From Cognatiluteimonas sedimenti (GTDB lineage Bacteria; Pseudomonadota; Gammaproteobacteria; Xanthomonadales; Xanthomonadaceae), in contig NZ_JALGCL010000001.1 of NCBI RefSeq assembly GCF_022808325.1, forward strand, positions 1,357,540 through 1,421,539: 64,000 nt of DNA, read 5' to 3'. Shown here piece after piece: positions 39,930 to 51,909 of the stretch. A program made the translations under genes and the position numbers. The first letter of the stretch is position 1; the number at the start of each line of letters is the position of its first letter. Under the pieces are notes generated by a model. That model was not told where the DNA came from. It was given only the letters and a program-made list of their open reading frames with translations, and did no database searches.

Positions 39930-41222
39930 ATGAAACTCCTCATCATCGGTTCCGGCGGGCGCGAACACGCGCTGGCGTGGAAGCTCGCGCAGTCGCCGCG
40001 CGTGTCCGAGGTGCTGGTCGCGCCCGGCAATGCCGGCACCGCGCAGGAAACCGGATGCCGCAACGTCGACGTCGCCGCCAGCGACATCGACGGCCTGCTG
40101 GCGCTGGCCGCGCGCGAGTGCGTGTCGTTGACCGTGGTCGGCCCCGAGGGCCCGCTGGTGGCCGGCGTGGTCGATGCCTTCCGCGCCGCCGGCCACCGCG
40201 TTTTCGGCCCGACCGCGGCCGCCGCCCAGCTGGAGGGCAGCAAGGCCTTCGCCAAGGACTTCCTCGCCCGCCACGGGATCCCGACCGCGCATTACGCGGT
40301 GCACACCGAGGTCGACGCCGCCGTGGCCTACGTGCGCGAGAAAGGCGCGCCGATCGTCATCAAGGCCGATGGCCTGGCCGCCGGCAAGGGCGTGATCGTG
40401 GCGACCACGCTGGCCGAGGCCGAGGCCGCGGTGCGCGACATGCTCGCCGGCAATGCCTTCGGCGCCGCCGGCGCGCGCGTGGTGGTCGAGGAGTTCCTCG
40501 ACGGCGAGGAGGCGAGTTTCATCTCGATCGTCGACGGACACAACGCGCTGCCGATGGCCACTTCGCAGGACCACAAGCGGGTCGGCGACGGCGACACCGG
40601 CCCCAACACCGGCGGCATGGGCGCGTATTCGCCCGCGCCCGTAGTGACGCCCGACGTGCACGCACGGATCATGCGCGAGGTGGTCGATCCGACCGTGCGC
40701 GGCATGCAACGCGACGGCGTGCCGTTCACCGGCTTCCTTTACGCCGGCCTGATGATCGACAGGACCGGCGCGCCGAAGGTGATCGAGTTCAACGTGCGTT
40801 TCGGCGACCCGGAAACGCAGCCGGTGATGATGCGCCTGCAGTCCGACCTGCTCGACCTGGTCGAAGCCGCGATCGAAGCGCGGCTGCACACGGTGCAGGC
40901 GCGATGGGATCCGCGGCCGGCGCTCGGCGTGGTCATGGCCGCGGCCAACTATCCCGGCACGCCGCGGCTGGGCGACGTGATCAGCGAATGGGACGTGCCC
41001 GACATCGAGGACACCAAGGTCTTCCATGCCGGCACGCGGCTGGAAGGCGGCCACGTGGTCACCGCCGGCGGCCGGGTGCTGTGCGTGTGCGCGCTCGGCG
41101 ACAGCGTTGCCGAGGCGCAGCGCCGCGCCTACTCCGAAGTCGCCGGCATCTCCTGGCACGGCGAGTTCCATCGCCACGACATCGGCTGGCGGGCGATCGA
41201 GCGCGAACGCGTGCCGGCGTGA
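39930..41222 (+). CDS. purD: Phosphoribosylamine-glycine ligase (GAR synthetase)
   Basis: The 430-aa ATP-grasp enzyme catalyses the second step of purine synthesis. It begins MKLLIIGSGGREHALAWKLA and contains VGPEGPLVAGVVDAFR, IVIKADGLAAGKGVIVA near residue 140, QDHKRVGDGDTGPNTGGMGA and VIEFNVRFGDPETQPVMMRL. ATG 39930 has GGAGAG upstream, and the N-terminal extension of the open frame is not conserved. It is in the purH-purD order. Confidence 0.98.
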   Translation: MKLLIIGSGGREHALAWKLAQSPRVSEVLVAPGNAGTAQETGCRNVDVAASDIDGLLALAARECVSLTVVGPEGPLVAGVVDAFRAAGHRVFGPTAAAAQLEGSKAFAKDFLARHGIPTAHYAVHTEVDAAVAYVREKGAPIVIKADGLAAGKGVIVATTLAEAEAAVRDMLAGNAFGAAGARVVVEEFLDGEEASFISIVDGHNALPMATSQDHKRVGDGDTGPNTGGMGAYSPAPVVTPDVHARIMREVVDPTVRGMQRDGVPFTGFLYAGLMIDRTGAPKVIEFNVRFGDPETQPVMMRLQSDLLDLVEAAIEARLHTVQARWDPRPALGVVMAAANYPGTPRLGDVISEWDVPDIEDTKVFHAGTRLEGGHVVTAGGRVLCVCALGDSVAEAQRRAYSEVAGISWHGEFHRHDIGWRAIERERVPA

Positions 41223-41321
41223 GCGCAGGCCGCAACCCGCGCCCTGAGCCACCCCGGGAGGCGCCGCCGGTCTGCTAGGCTCTCGCGCCAGCGTCGCCCG
41301 CCGGCAGGCGCGGAGAGCCGC

Positions 41322-43223
41322 ATGGCGCAGGTCGAGAAGAAGCATTCGCAGTTCGAGCTGCTGCGGCAGCGGCGCTTCCTGCCGTTCTTCATCACCCAGT
41401 GCCTGGGCGCGTTCAACGACAACGTGTTCCGGCAGGCGATCATCGGCCTGTTGTTCTGGATGCAGGCCTCGCCGTCGCAGCGCACGCTGTATGCATCGCT
41501 GGCGCCGGCGATCTTCATCCTGCCCTACTTCCTGTTCTCGGCCACCGCGGGGCAGATCGCCGAGAAGCTGGAGAAGGCCCGGCTGATCCGCATCACCACG
41601 GCGATGGAGATCGCGATCATGTCGCTGGCGGCGCTGGCGTTCGCGTTGCAGGCGCTGCCGCTGCTGCTGGTGGCGCTGTTCCTGACCGGGGTGCAGTCGA
41701 CCCTGTTCGGGCCGGTGAAGTATTCGATCCTGCCCACGGTGCTGCGCCCGGAGGAACTGACCGGCGGCAACGGCCTGGTGGAAATGGGTACGTCGGTCTC
41801 GATCCTGGCCGGGATGATCGCCGGGGGCATGATCTTCACCCTGGCCGGCGCGCACGGCACGCTGGCGGCGGGCGCGGCGCTGGTCGCACTGGCGATCGCC
41901 GGAAACCTCGCCAGCCGCATGATCCCGGCAGCGGGCGCGGCGGCGCCAGAACTCAGGATCAACTGGAACCCGCTGGTCGAATCCCGGGCGGTGCTGCGGC
42001 TGGCCCGCAGGCAGCCGGCGGTTCGCAACGCGGTGCTCGGGGTGTCCTGGTTCTGGTTCGTCGGCACCGTGTTCGCGACCCAGCTTCCGGACTACGCGCC
42101 GCTCAACCTGGGCGGCAGCAACACGCTGTACGTGTTCGTGCTGGCCTTGTTCTCGATCGGCACCGGCGTGGGCTCGATGCTGTGCGAGAAGCTGTCGATG
42201 CGCACGGTGGAGATCGGGCTGGTGCCGCTCGGCGCGTTCGGCATGAGCGCGTTCCTGTTCGACCTGTACTTCGCCCGCAGTGGCGCGGCGGTGGTGCACG
42301 GGCTGGATATCGCCGGCTTCCTGCAGCAGCCGGGCAGCTGGCGGACGGTGGCGGACCTGGTCGGCATCGGCCTGTTCACCGGCTTCTTCGTGGTGCCGCT
42401 GTTCGCGTTGATCCAGAGCCGGACGCCCAAGGACGAACTGTCGCGGGTGATCGGCGCGCTCAACATCCAGAATTCCGGCTTCGTGGTCGCCGCCTCGCTG
42501 TCGTGCCTGGCGCTGCGGACCTGGGCCGGCTGGAGCATCCCGCAGTTGTTCCTGGCGCTGGCGGTGGCCAATACGCTGGTGGCGATCTGGATCTTCACCA
42601 TCGTGCCCGAGTTCCTGATGCGGTTCCTGAGCTGGCTGCTGGTGCGCGCGCTGTACCGGCTGCGCGCGCGCGGGATCGAACGGCACGTGCCCGACGAGGG
42701 CGCCGCGCTGATCGTCTGCAACCACGTCAGCTACATGGACGCGCTGATCCTGTCGGCCAGCATCCCGCGGCCGGTGCGCTTCGTCATGTACTGGAAGATC
42801 TTCCAGATCCCGGTGATGCGCTGGATCTTCCGCACCGCCAAGGCGATCCCGATCGCCGGCGCGCGCGAAAACCCGGAAATGATGCAGCGCGCGTTCGACG
42901 CGGTCGATGCGGCGCTGGCCGATGGCGAACTGGTGTGCATCTTCCCGGAGGGCGCGCTGACGCGGGACGGCGGGATCGCCAGGTTCAAGTCCGGGGTCGA
43001 AAGGATCCTGGAGCGACGGGCGGTCCCGGTGGTACCGATGGCCCTGCGCAACATGTGGGGCAGCATGTGGAGCCGGCGCGACTCGCGGCTGGGGAGGATG
43101 CGGGTGCCGCGGCGGCTGCGCGCGCACGTGGACGTGGTCGCCGCCGCGCCGCTGGAGGCTGCCGGCGCCACCGCGGAAACGCTGGAAGCGACGGTACGCG
43201 CATTGCGCGGCGACGCGGCCTGA
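41322..43223 (+). CDS. MFS lysophospholipid-transporter-like protein fused to PlsC acyltransferase
   Basis: The 633-aa protein has two parts. Residues 1-430 form a 12-helix MFS/LplT-like transporter (FFITQCLGAFNDNVFRQAII; STLFGPVKYSILPTVL). Residues 440-633 form a PlsC acyltransferase with the catalytic NHVSYMD (HX4D), CIFPEGALTRDG and VPVVPMAL. In E. coli, LplT flips lysophospholipids inward and Aas re-acylates them. Here transport and acylation are in one chain, though the acyl-ACP synthetase part of Aas is missing. A phospholipid-repair role is inferred. GGAGAG precedes the ATG. Confidence 0.88.
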   Translation: MAQVEKKHSQFELLRQRRFLPFFITQCLGAFNDNVFRQAIIGLLFWMQASPSQRTLYASLAPAIFILPYFLFSATAGQIAEKLEKARLIRITTAMEIAIMSLAALAFALQALPLLLVALFLTGVQSTLFGPVKYSILPTVLRPEELTGGNGLVEMGTSVSILAGMIAGGMIFTLAGAHGTLAAGAALVALAIAGNLASRMIPAAGAAAPELRINWNPLVESRAVLRLARRQPAVRNAVLGVSWFWFVGTVFATQLPDYAPLNLGGSNTLYVFVLALFSIGTGVGSMLCEKLSMRTVEIGLVPLGAFGMSAFLFDLYFARSGAAVVHGLDIAGFLQQPGSWRTVADLVGIGLFTGFFVVPLFALIQSRTPKDELSRVIGALNIQNSGFVVAASLSCLALRTWAGWSIPQLFLALAVANTLVAIWIFTIVPEFLMRFLSWLLVRALYRLRARGIERHVPDEGAALIVCNHVSYMDALILSASIPRPVRFVMYWKIFQIPVMRWIFRTAKAIPIAGARENPEMMQRAFDAVDAALADGELVCIFPEGALTRDGGIARFKSGVERILERRAVPVVPMALRNMWGSMWSRRDSRLGRMRVPRRLRAHVDVVAAAPLEAAGATAETLEATVRALRGDAA

Positions 43224-43402
43224 GCGGCAACGCCCGGCATCGCGCAGGAGCGGTGCAAGCCAAGATGCGTCGCGGTGTCACCGCCGCTGCAACGCGGGTC
43301 GCCGCGAGGCGTGGGGTCCAACAAGCCTACTTCGGGCCAGGAGAAACACTCGTTCGCGCCGGACGTTCGCCGAAGCCGCGCGGCAGTGCCGCGCAAGCGA
43401 CT

Positions 43403-44314
43403 TCAGCTCACCCAACCCGCCAGTACGAACAGCGCCAGCACGGCCAGCCATAGCAGCAGCGTGCGCCAGGCCAGGCTCATCGCATCGCGCAGTTCCGGCA
43501 GTTCGCCCAGCTCCCGCACCAGCGCGGTCGGGCTGGCCACGCCTTCCTCGACATAGTCCAGCGCCTCGTCGGCGAGTTCGGACTTGACGCTGGCGCGCGC
43601 GGCCGCGGCAAGGAACCCGGCATCGAGCCGGAACGAGGCGCCGCCATTGTCCTTCCAGGCGCCGACCACGGTGTCGAAGTCGCCGACCAGCGCCATCGAC
43701 AGCGCCATCAGCTGCGCCACCGGCCAGTCCAGCAGGCCGTGCAGCCAGCGGGCGCCGGCGGCGGTGTCGGCCGGCAGCAGGCGCGCGTCGTCGCCTTCGG
43801 CTGCGAGCGCCGCCAGCCGATAGAGCAGCGCCCCGAAGGGCCCCAGCAGCAGGAACCAGAACAGCACGCCGAACCAGCGGCGCTGCGCACTGGTGACGAC
43901 CGCCGAGACCAGCGACGGCGCATCCAGCGATGCCTGTGCGGGATCGGGCCACAGCCGCGACGCTGCCTCGCGGCGCGCGACCGGGTCGGGGGCCGCCACG
44001 ATCGCCTCGACATCCACGTCCAGGTCGCGCGGGCCCCAGCAATAGAACAGCACCGCGACCCCGAGCACCAGGCCGGCCAGGCCGAGCAGCGGCGCATCAA
44101 CGGCGAGCTGGAACAGGCCGACCGCGAGCAGCGGCGGCAGCAACGCCAGCGCGATGCCGTAGCGACCGCGCCAGAAACCACCTTCGGGGAAGCGCCGGTC
44201 GAGCCAGCGCAGCCAGTGCCCGTACCAACCGAAATCGCGGACCGAAGCCGCCAGCGCGGGCGCGGCGTGGCCGAGCGCGAGGGCGATGACCACGGCGATG
44301 AGGGTGATCGACAT
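43403..44314 (-). CDS. ampE: AmpE-like inner-membrane protein
   Basis: The 303-aa polytopic protein has about four to five membrane helices, resembling AmpE (CobD/CbiB-like superfamily): RDFGWYGHWLRWLDRRFPEGG near residue 30, RRWFGVLFWFLLLGPFGALLYRL in the middle and a C-terminal anchor LLLWLAVLALFVLAGWVS. In enterobacteria AmpE is tied to beta-lactamase signalling with AmpD, but ampD is not present here. ATG 44314 follows a TAAACT box at 7 nt and lacks a ribosome site. A GC-rich hairpin lies in the 179-bp gap to the convergent MFS gene (43378-43394). Confidence 0.8.
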   Translation of the reverse strand: MSITLIAVVIALALGHAAPALAASVRDFGWYGHWLRWLDRRFPEGGFWRGRYGIALALLPPLLAVGLFQLAVDAPLLGLAGLVLGVAVLFYCWGPRDLDVDVEAIVAAPDPVARREAASRLWPDPAQASLDAPSLVSAVVTSAQRRWFGVLFWFLLLGPFGALLYRLAALAAEGDDARLLPADTAAGARWLHGLLDWPVAQLMALSMALVGDFDTVVGAWKDNGGASFRLDAGFLAAAARASVKSELADEALDYVEEGVASPTALVRELGELPELRDAMSLAWRTLLLWLAVLALFVLAGWVS

Positions 44315-44321
44315 GCGGCCG

Positions 44322-44327
44322 AGTTTA
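44322..44327 (-). promoter_or_regulatory. -10 hexamer TAAACT, 7 nt before ampE ATG (predicted leaderless)
   Basis: On the minus strand TAAACT is followed by CGGCCGC and ATG. A start 7-8 nt after the hexamer would fall on or next to the start codon. It is the same hexamer as at 36620. Confidence 0.35.
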
Positions 44328-44379
44328 CCCGCAGGTGTGCGCCCTTGGCGCGGGGAGGGCGTCGTGCCACGCCATTCGA

Positions 44380-44400
44380 GCCCGGCCCTTCGGGCCGGGC
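44380..44400. repeat. Perfect GC hairpin between nudC and ampE
   Basis: A 9-bp stem GCCCGGCCC/GGGCCGGGC closes on a TTC triloop. It is just past the nudC stop (minus strand) and has no T-run, so it may be a REP unit or an RNA-stabilising stem. Confidence 0.55.
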
Positions 44401-44410
44401 GCAAGGCCCG

Positions 44411-45337
44411 CTACCGGGGCTGGCCCTGCAGCCACTGCTCGGCGAGCCAGCGCGCGATCGAGATCGGCGAGGACAGCACGATGCCGTCATCACCGGCCGC
44501 CTCGGCCGCGTCGGCGGCCGTGCTCCAGTCCCGGTCCAGGCCGGCGCGCACGCTGGCCGCGTCGAACCAGCGCGCGTCCTCGAGTTCGTCGCCGGCCACG
44601 GGAGTATCGGCGTCTGCGTGCGCAAGGAAACCCAGCATCAACGCGCCGGGAAACGGCCACGGCTGCGACGCCAGGTAGCGGCAGCTGCGCACGCGCACCC
44701 CGGTTTCCTCGAGCACCTCGCGGGCGACGGTCTGTTCCAGCGATTCGCCTGGTTCGACGAAACCGGCGATCACCGACCACCGCCGCGCCGGCCACGTCGC
44801 CTGCCGCCCCAGCAACAGGCGCTCGCCATCGCTGACTGCGACGATGATCGCCTGGTCGGTGCGTGGGTAATGCTCGCTGTTGCACTGGCGGCAGCGGCCG
44901 AGCCAGCCGGCGCGGACGAAATCGAGTTCGCCGCCGCAGCCGCCGCAATGGTGGTGGCGCGCATGCCAGTGCAGCAGTGCGCGGGCCTGGGCGAAAACGG
45001 TGGCCTCGAACGCCGGCCAGGCCGCCGCGGCGGCGCGCAGGTCGACGCGTTGCGGCGCCGCCGCGACGACAGCCGGTGCAACGGTGGCGGCGCGCTGCGC
45101 GAACCAGCCGGCGCCATCGCGCAGGCCGAGGAAGATCGCGCCGCCGGGACCGCCGCCGATCCGTTCGCCGCCGGGCGCGAACAGGCGGTTGCCGGCATCG
45201 GCCCGCGCATGGCCATCGTCATCCAGCAACACCACCCGCCCCTGCGGCCACAACAGGGCCAGCGCCTCGGGATCGTCGCGCAGCGCATCGGCGCGATCTA
45301 GCGCGCCATCGATGAAGGCGAACGGGCTGGTGGTCAT
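44411..45337 (-). CDS. nudC: NAD(+) diphosphatase / RNA deNADding enzyme
   Basis: The 308-aa Nudix hydrolase has a four-Cys zinc site (HHCGGCGGELD, then GRCRQC), YPRTDQAIIVAV, the Nudix box GFVEPGESLEQTVAREVLEE, and SQPWPFPGALML, the signature that separates NADH pyrophosphatases from other Nudix enzymes. It cleaves NAD(H) to NMN and AMP and can remove NAD caps from RNA. The N-terminal 120 residues are the less conserved family domain. Confidence 0.94.
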   Translation of the reverse strand: MTTSPFAFIDGALDRADALRDDPEALALLWPQGRVVLLDDDGHARADAGNRLFAPGGERIGGGPGGAIFLGLRDGAGWFAQRAATVAPAVVAAAPQRVDLRAAAAAWPAFEATVFAQARALLHWHARHHHCGGCGGELDFVRAGWLGRCRQCNSEHYPRTDQAIIVAVSDGERLLLGRQATWPARRWSVIAGFVEPGESLEQTVAREVLEETGVRVRSCRYLASQPWPFPGALMLGFLAHADADTPVAGDELEDARWFDAASVRAGLDRDWSTAADAAEAAGDDGIVLSSPISIARWLAEQWLQGQPR

Positions 45338-45385
45338 GCACGTTCCATGGTTGCCGGGACGACGCGCGTCCGCGTTGTCCAGTCC

Positions 45386-45760
45386 CTAGACGGTGAAGCT
45401 GCTGCCGCAGCCGCAAGTGCTCTTGGCGTTGGGATTGCGGATCACGAACTGCGCGCCGTGCAGGCTCTCGGTGTAATCGACTTCCGCGCCCATCAGGTAC
45501 TGCAGGCTGAGCGGATCGACCAGCAACACGACCTCGTCGGTGGCGATGGCAAGGTCGTCCTCGCCCTGCTGCTCGTCGAACTCGAAGCCGTACTGGAACC
45601 CCGAGCAACCGCCACCCTGGATGTAGACGCGCAGCTTGAGCGCCGGATTGCCTTCCTCGGTGATCAGCTCGCGCACCTTGGCCGCGGCGGCGGCGCTGAA
45701 TTCCAGCGGTCGCTGCAACGACTGGTAACCCGGGGCGGTTTGGGCGGACGCGGTTTCCAT
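45386..45760 (-). CDS. erpA: Iron-sulfur cluster insertion protein ErpA
   Basis: The 124-aa A-type carrier has three conserved cysteines in [11 protein letters not shown] and [11 protein letters not shown]. The N-terminal start METASAQT is followed by [13 protein letters not shown]. It hands Fe-S clusters to apo-enzymes; likely clients in the window include CcoG and the oxidoreductase at 1-1720. The gene is separated by 201 bp of featureless sequence from the DUF6776-like gene on the same strand, so the two probably do not form a tight operon. Confidence 0.95.
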   Translation of the reverse strand: METASAQTAPGYQSLQRPLEFSAAAAAKVRELITEEGNPALKLRVYIQGGGCSGFQYGFEFDEQQGEDDLAIATDEVVLLVDPLSLQYLMGAEVDYTESLHGAQFVIRNPNAKSTCGCGSSFTV

Positions 45761-45961
45761 GCGCTCAGGATGGGGCGTGCCGGGCCGCGATTCAACCGCA
45801 GCCTTGCGCTCGGGCCTGCCCGGACCCGCGACGATCGCGCAGGCAATGCCCGCTCCAGGCGCAAACCGGGCTTGCTGCCGGGCGCAGCGGGGATCCGCTC
45901 TTTCGCCTCCCGCCTGCGTGCAAGGCCCGGCAGGTCGCGCTCCGCGCCCGGATGCGGTGAT

Positions 45962-46750
45962 TCAGGGCGCGCCGGTTTCCGCCTTGGAGGCGGCCTCGGC
46001 CCAGGTGAACGACTGTTCCACCGGATTGCCACGCGCCGGCGCAAGCCGCGCGATGATGCGTACCGGTTGCAGCCCCGACGGCAGCAGCACGTCGCCTTCG
46101 ACCTGCTGGAAATACTTGAACGAATACTCCAACCCGGCGGCGCCAGGCTGCTGCCGCAGCTGCTCCCACGACAGCTTCTGCAGCTTGCCGTCGCGGCTGC
46201 CCTCCAGCGACAGGGTCAGGCGGCCGCTGTTGACCGCGCCGCGGTTGAGGTTCTGGGTCAGGGTGGCGGTGAAATGCCAGGCCGGCCCGCCCTGCGGCTG
46301 CAACTGCAGCTGGTGCACGTTGAGGCCGTGGCGCTTGGCGGTGCTGCCGACCAAGCGTTCGTAGAAGGCGACGTCGGCGCGCAGCCCGGCGATTTCCTCG
46401 TCGCGCTCGGCCAGCGTGCCCTGCAGGTCGCGGTTGGCTTCGCGGCTGATCTGGTCGGAGCGCGCCAGCGTGGCGGCGCGCTGCTCCATCTCGTCCAGCC
46501 GCGCCTGCTGCGCCGCCACCACGGCGCCCTGGTCGGTCGACTGTGGCGCCAGCACCGTCCATACCCCCCAGACGCCGAACACCACCGCCAGCAGGAACAC
46601 CGCGACCAGCGCGTAGGCGATGCCGTGGCCATGGGTGACCGGAATGTCGAGGCTGGCCTCGGCGGCTTCGACCGCGGACTCGACCACCGACGTCGTGGAG
46701 GCAGGGTCCGGCGCCTGCGGTGGAGGTTGCGATGGCGGGGGTGCACTCAT
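45962..46750 (-). CDS. DUF6776-like single-span membrane protein with coiled coil
   Basis: The 262-aa protein has a Pro-rich cytoplasmic N-terminus, one membrane helix (GIAYALVAVFLLAVVFGVWGVW, near residue 45), a coiled coil (AAQQARLDEMEQRAATLARS to ERDEEIAGLRADVAFYERLV) and a beta-rich periplasmic domain with WHFTATLTQNLNRGAVNSG. This matches a conserved xanthomonad family of unknown role. ATG 46750 follows TATACC by six bases. Confidence 0.75.
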   Translation of the reverse strand: MSAPPPSQPPPQAPDPASTTSVVESAVEAAEASLDIPVTHGHGIAYALVAVFLLAVVFGVWGVWTVLAPQSTDQGAVVAAQQARLDEMEQRAATLARSDQISREANRDLQGTLAERDEEIAGLRADVAFYERLVGSTAKRHGLNVHQLQLQPQGGPAWHFTATLTQNLNRGAVNSGRLTLSLEGSRDGKLQKLSWEQLRQQPGAAGLEYSFKYFQQVEGDVLLPSGLQPVRIIARLAPARGNPVEQSFTWAEAASKAETGAP

Positions 46751-46756
46751 GGCACC

Positions 46757-46762
46757 GGTATA
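46757..46762 (-). promoter_or_regulatory. -10-like TATACC, 6 nt before ATG (predicted leaderless)
   Basis: On the minus strand TATACC is followed by GGTGCC and ATG. The sixth base is not T, so this is the weakest of the set, but the spacing is exact and no ribosome site is present. Confidence 0.3.
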
Positions 46763-46845
46763 GCCAGCCGCTTCGGGCCGCGTCAAGCCGGGCTGCCGTA
46801 GACTGCGGCGCGAGCGGCGCTGGCCGCGCAGCGCCGGAGGCCGCC

Positions 46846-47424
46846 ATGTCCGAAGCCCACCTGTTCGCGATCGGCGTGCTGCTGGCTTGGCTGGCCGGCA
46901 TCCGCGTCTACCTCACCGTGTTCGGGCTCGGCCTGGCCGGTTATTTCGGCTGGCTCGACCTGCCGCAGGCGCTGCAGGTCACGCAGTCGCCGTGGGTGAT
47001 CGGCGTCTCCGGCACGCTGGCACTGGTGGAATTCTTCGCCGACAAGATCCCGGGCGTCGACTCGGCCTGGGACCTGCTGCATACGCTGCTGCGGGTGCCG
47101 GCGGGCGCGTTCCTCGCGGCATCGGCGATGTCGCCGGACGGCCATCTGGGCGCAGGCATGCTGGCCACCGGCGCCGGAGTTGCGTTGAGCAGCCACCTGC
47201 TGAAGTCGGGTTCGCGCGCGTTGCTCAACACCTCCCCGGAGCCGGTCAGCAACTGGACGGCATCGGTCAGCGAGGATGCGGCCGTGGTCGGCGGGCTGGC
47301 GCTGGCGTTCGCGCATCCCTGGTTGGCGCTGGCGCTGGTGGTGGCGGTCAGCGTGTTGCTGGCGCTGGCGGTCTGGTGGCTGTGGCGCACGCTGTCGCGC
47401 GGGGTTCGGACACTGTCCCGATAG
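46846..47424 (+). CDS. DUF4126 family membrane protein
   Basis: The 192-aa integral membrane protein has about five helices. The N-terminus LFAIGVLLAWLAGIRVYLTVFGLGL and VEFFADKIPGVDSAWDLLHT match the DUF4126 family, whose function is unknown. GGAGG precedes ATG 46846; the upstream open frame overlaps the divergent gene and is not conserved. TAGACT at about 46798 may be its -10 box. Confidence 0.82.
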   Translation: MSEAHLFAIGVLLAWLAGIRVYLTVFGLGLAGYFGWLDLPQALQVTQSPWVIGVSGTLALVEFFADKIPGVDSAWDLLHTLLRVPAGAFLAASAMSPDGHLGAGMLATGAGVALSSHLLKSGSRALLNTSPEPVSNWTASVSEDAAVVGGLALAFAHPWLALALVVAVSVLLALAVWWLWRTLSRGVRTLSR

Positions 47425-47474
47425 CCGCTGCGCATGCACCGGTACTGGCCGGTTTGCACCGTGCAATCCGTCCC

Positions 47475-47503
47475 ATGACGGTGTCGGGGCGCGTTCGCAT
47501 AAT
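47475..47503 (+). promoter_or_regulatory. Sigma-70-like promoter of the REC/hybrid-kinase operon
   Basis: ATGACG at 47475-47480 (four of six to TTGACA), 17 bp, then CATAAT at 47498-47503 (five of six to TATAAT). Transcription would begin near 47510, giving a short leader with GAGGAG before ATG 47526. Confidence 0.55.
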
Positions 47504-47525
47504 GGCGGCTCCAGCGAGGAGCGTC

Positions 47526-49390
47526 ATGACCGCAATCCCGTCCCCGCAGCGCAACCCTGCCGAAGCCGCCAACGATTCGGGCATCGACATGCCGTCGCGC
47601 GCGGAGTATCCGCCGGCGCATTACTGGCGTCGATGGAGCAACGATGCAGCGGCCGCAAGCGCCCCGGAATCCACGCTGCCGCCAGCTGCGGCCGACGCGC
47701 CGGGCGCCGATGCCGCTGGTGTTGCCGGCGACGACCCGGGCGATGCGCCGTACCGGGTGCTGGTGGTGGAGGACGATCCCAGCCAGGCGCTGTTCGCGGA
47801 GAGCGTGCTGAGCGGCGCGGGCATCCAGGCCCAGGTCACGACCGTGCCCGAGGCGGTGATGCCGTCGATGCAGCAGTTCAGCCCGGACCTGGTGCTGATG
47901 GACCTGCACATGCCGGGCATGAGCGGCACCGAACTCACCAGCCTGATCCGCGAGCACCCGATATTCGCGCATACGCCAATCGTGTTCCTGACCGGCGATC
48001 CCGACCCGGAGCGCCAGTTCGAAGTGCTGGAATGCGGGGCCGACGACTTCCTCAGCAAGCCGATCCGCCCGCGCCACCTCATCGCCGCTGTGCAGAGCCG
48101 GATCAAGCGCGCGCGCGCGCTGCGCCGCCAGCGCTTCGGCGATGCCAGCCGGCACCCGCATACCGGCCTGCACACCCGGCCCTACTTGATGCAACGCATC
48201 GCCGCGGCGCTGACCGCCGGCAACGGCCGCGGCGCGTTCTTCGTGGAAATCCAGAATCCGGGCGCGCTGCACGACCGCTACGGCTATGCCGGTTTCGAGC
48301 AGCTGATGCACGCCGTCGGCCGGCGCGTGGGTGAGCTTGCCGGGGCCTGCCCGAGCGCACGGCTCAACGACAACGCCTTCCTGGTGTTCGCCCCCGACGG
48401 CGCGCCGGAGCTGGAAGCGCTGGCCCGCACCTTGCGCGATGGCATCAGCCACCCGCCGTTCGACATGGACGACATGCCGCAGCGGCTGCGCGCGGCAATC
48501 GGCTACAGCACGCTGGAACATGGCTTCGCGGATGCCGGTGCGGTGCTCGATGCGGTCGAGCAGGCCGCGCGCACCGCCCGCGGCGAACCTATCGGACTGG
48601 CCGCCTACGCGCCTCCGGCGCGCTCGGACACCAGCGCCGACCTGGTGGAGGCGATGCGCTCGGGCCTGCGCGACGGCGCCTTCGAACTGCAGTTCCAGCC
48701 GGTGGTCGCGGTCGCCGGGGGCGAGGAAGCACAATTCCAGGCGCTGCTGCGCATGCGCCATGCCGACGGCAGCGTGCGCAGCGCCGGCGAGCTGGTGCCG
48801 GTCGCCGAAACGGCCGGGCTGATGCCGGAGATCGACCGCTGGGTGCTGCTGCAGGCGATCGACCTGCTGCACCGGCGCCGCGACGAACAACGCCCGGTGC
48901 GCTTGTTCGTGTCGCAGTCGCCGCACTCCCTGGCGCGCGACCTGCATGCCACCTGGTTGCTGGAAATGCTCGCCAGCCACGGCATCGAAGGGCCATCGCT
49001 GGTGATCGACCTGCGCCTGGACGACGCGCTGGTGCACTCGATCGTCCTGCGCCAGTTCAGCGAGCAGCTGATGCCAGCCGGGGTGCAGTTCTGCCTCAGC
49101 CAGTACGCGCACGGCGACGAAGCCGACGCGCTGCTATCGCAACTGCCGCTGGGCTACGTGCGCCTGGCCCCACGCTATTCGCACGCACACGCCGACCCGC
49201 AATTGCGCGACGAACTGCGCGCAGCGATCGACCGCGCGCACCGCCTCGGCCTGCAGGTGATCGGGCCGCAGGTGGAGGATCCGCAGGGCGCGGCCACGTT
49301 GTGGATGAGCGGCATCGACTTCATCCAGGGCAACCTGGTGCAGCAGGCGGCCGGCGAACTCGACTTCGACTTCCAGCATTCGGTGCTCTG

Positions 49391-49391
<1 letters not shown>
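47526..49391 (+). CDS. Response regulator with degenerate GGDEF and degenerate EAL domains (putative c-di-GMP effector)
   Basis: The 621-aa protein has an Ala/Pro-rich start and then a REC domain at about 75-195 (VLVVEDDPSQALF; phospho-Asp in VLMDLHMPGMSG, D126; FLSKPIRP). A GGDEF-like domain at about 210-345 has LNDNAFLVF where GGDEF is expected. An EAL-like domain at about 375-610 has FQALLRMRH in place of the EAL motif and YAHGDEADALL in place of DDFGTG. With both catalytic signatures lost, it is unlikely to make or cleave c-di-GMP; FimX/Filp-type proteins of this build act as receptors in twitching and virulence. Whether this one binds c-di-GMP is unknown. It overlaps the kinase gene by one base. 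Confidence 0.85.
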
Positions 49392-51754
<2,363 letters not shown>

Positions 51755-51909
51755 AGCGACGGCCTGGATTCAGCGCCGTACCGACGGCCTGATCCCAGGC
51801 CCGCACATCTACCCGCAAATCGACGCCGGTGACCCGTGGCGTCGTCGGACTGGACTCATCGGGCCGGGCAGAGTGCCCCGGCTGGTGCGGTTTTTCGCCG
51901 CGCGCAGCC

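Noticed and set aside
38115..43127. A 1,670-codon minus-strand frame across purH, purD and the MFS-PlsC gene
   Set aside because: It is antisense to three solid genes, with the same compositional artefact; no motif, start context or homology was recognisable.
43224..43402. Small gene in the MFS-ampE gap
   Set aside because: Short open frames exist, but none has a start context or non-random composition; only a GC hairpin (43378-43394) is seen.
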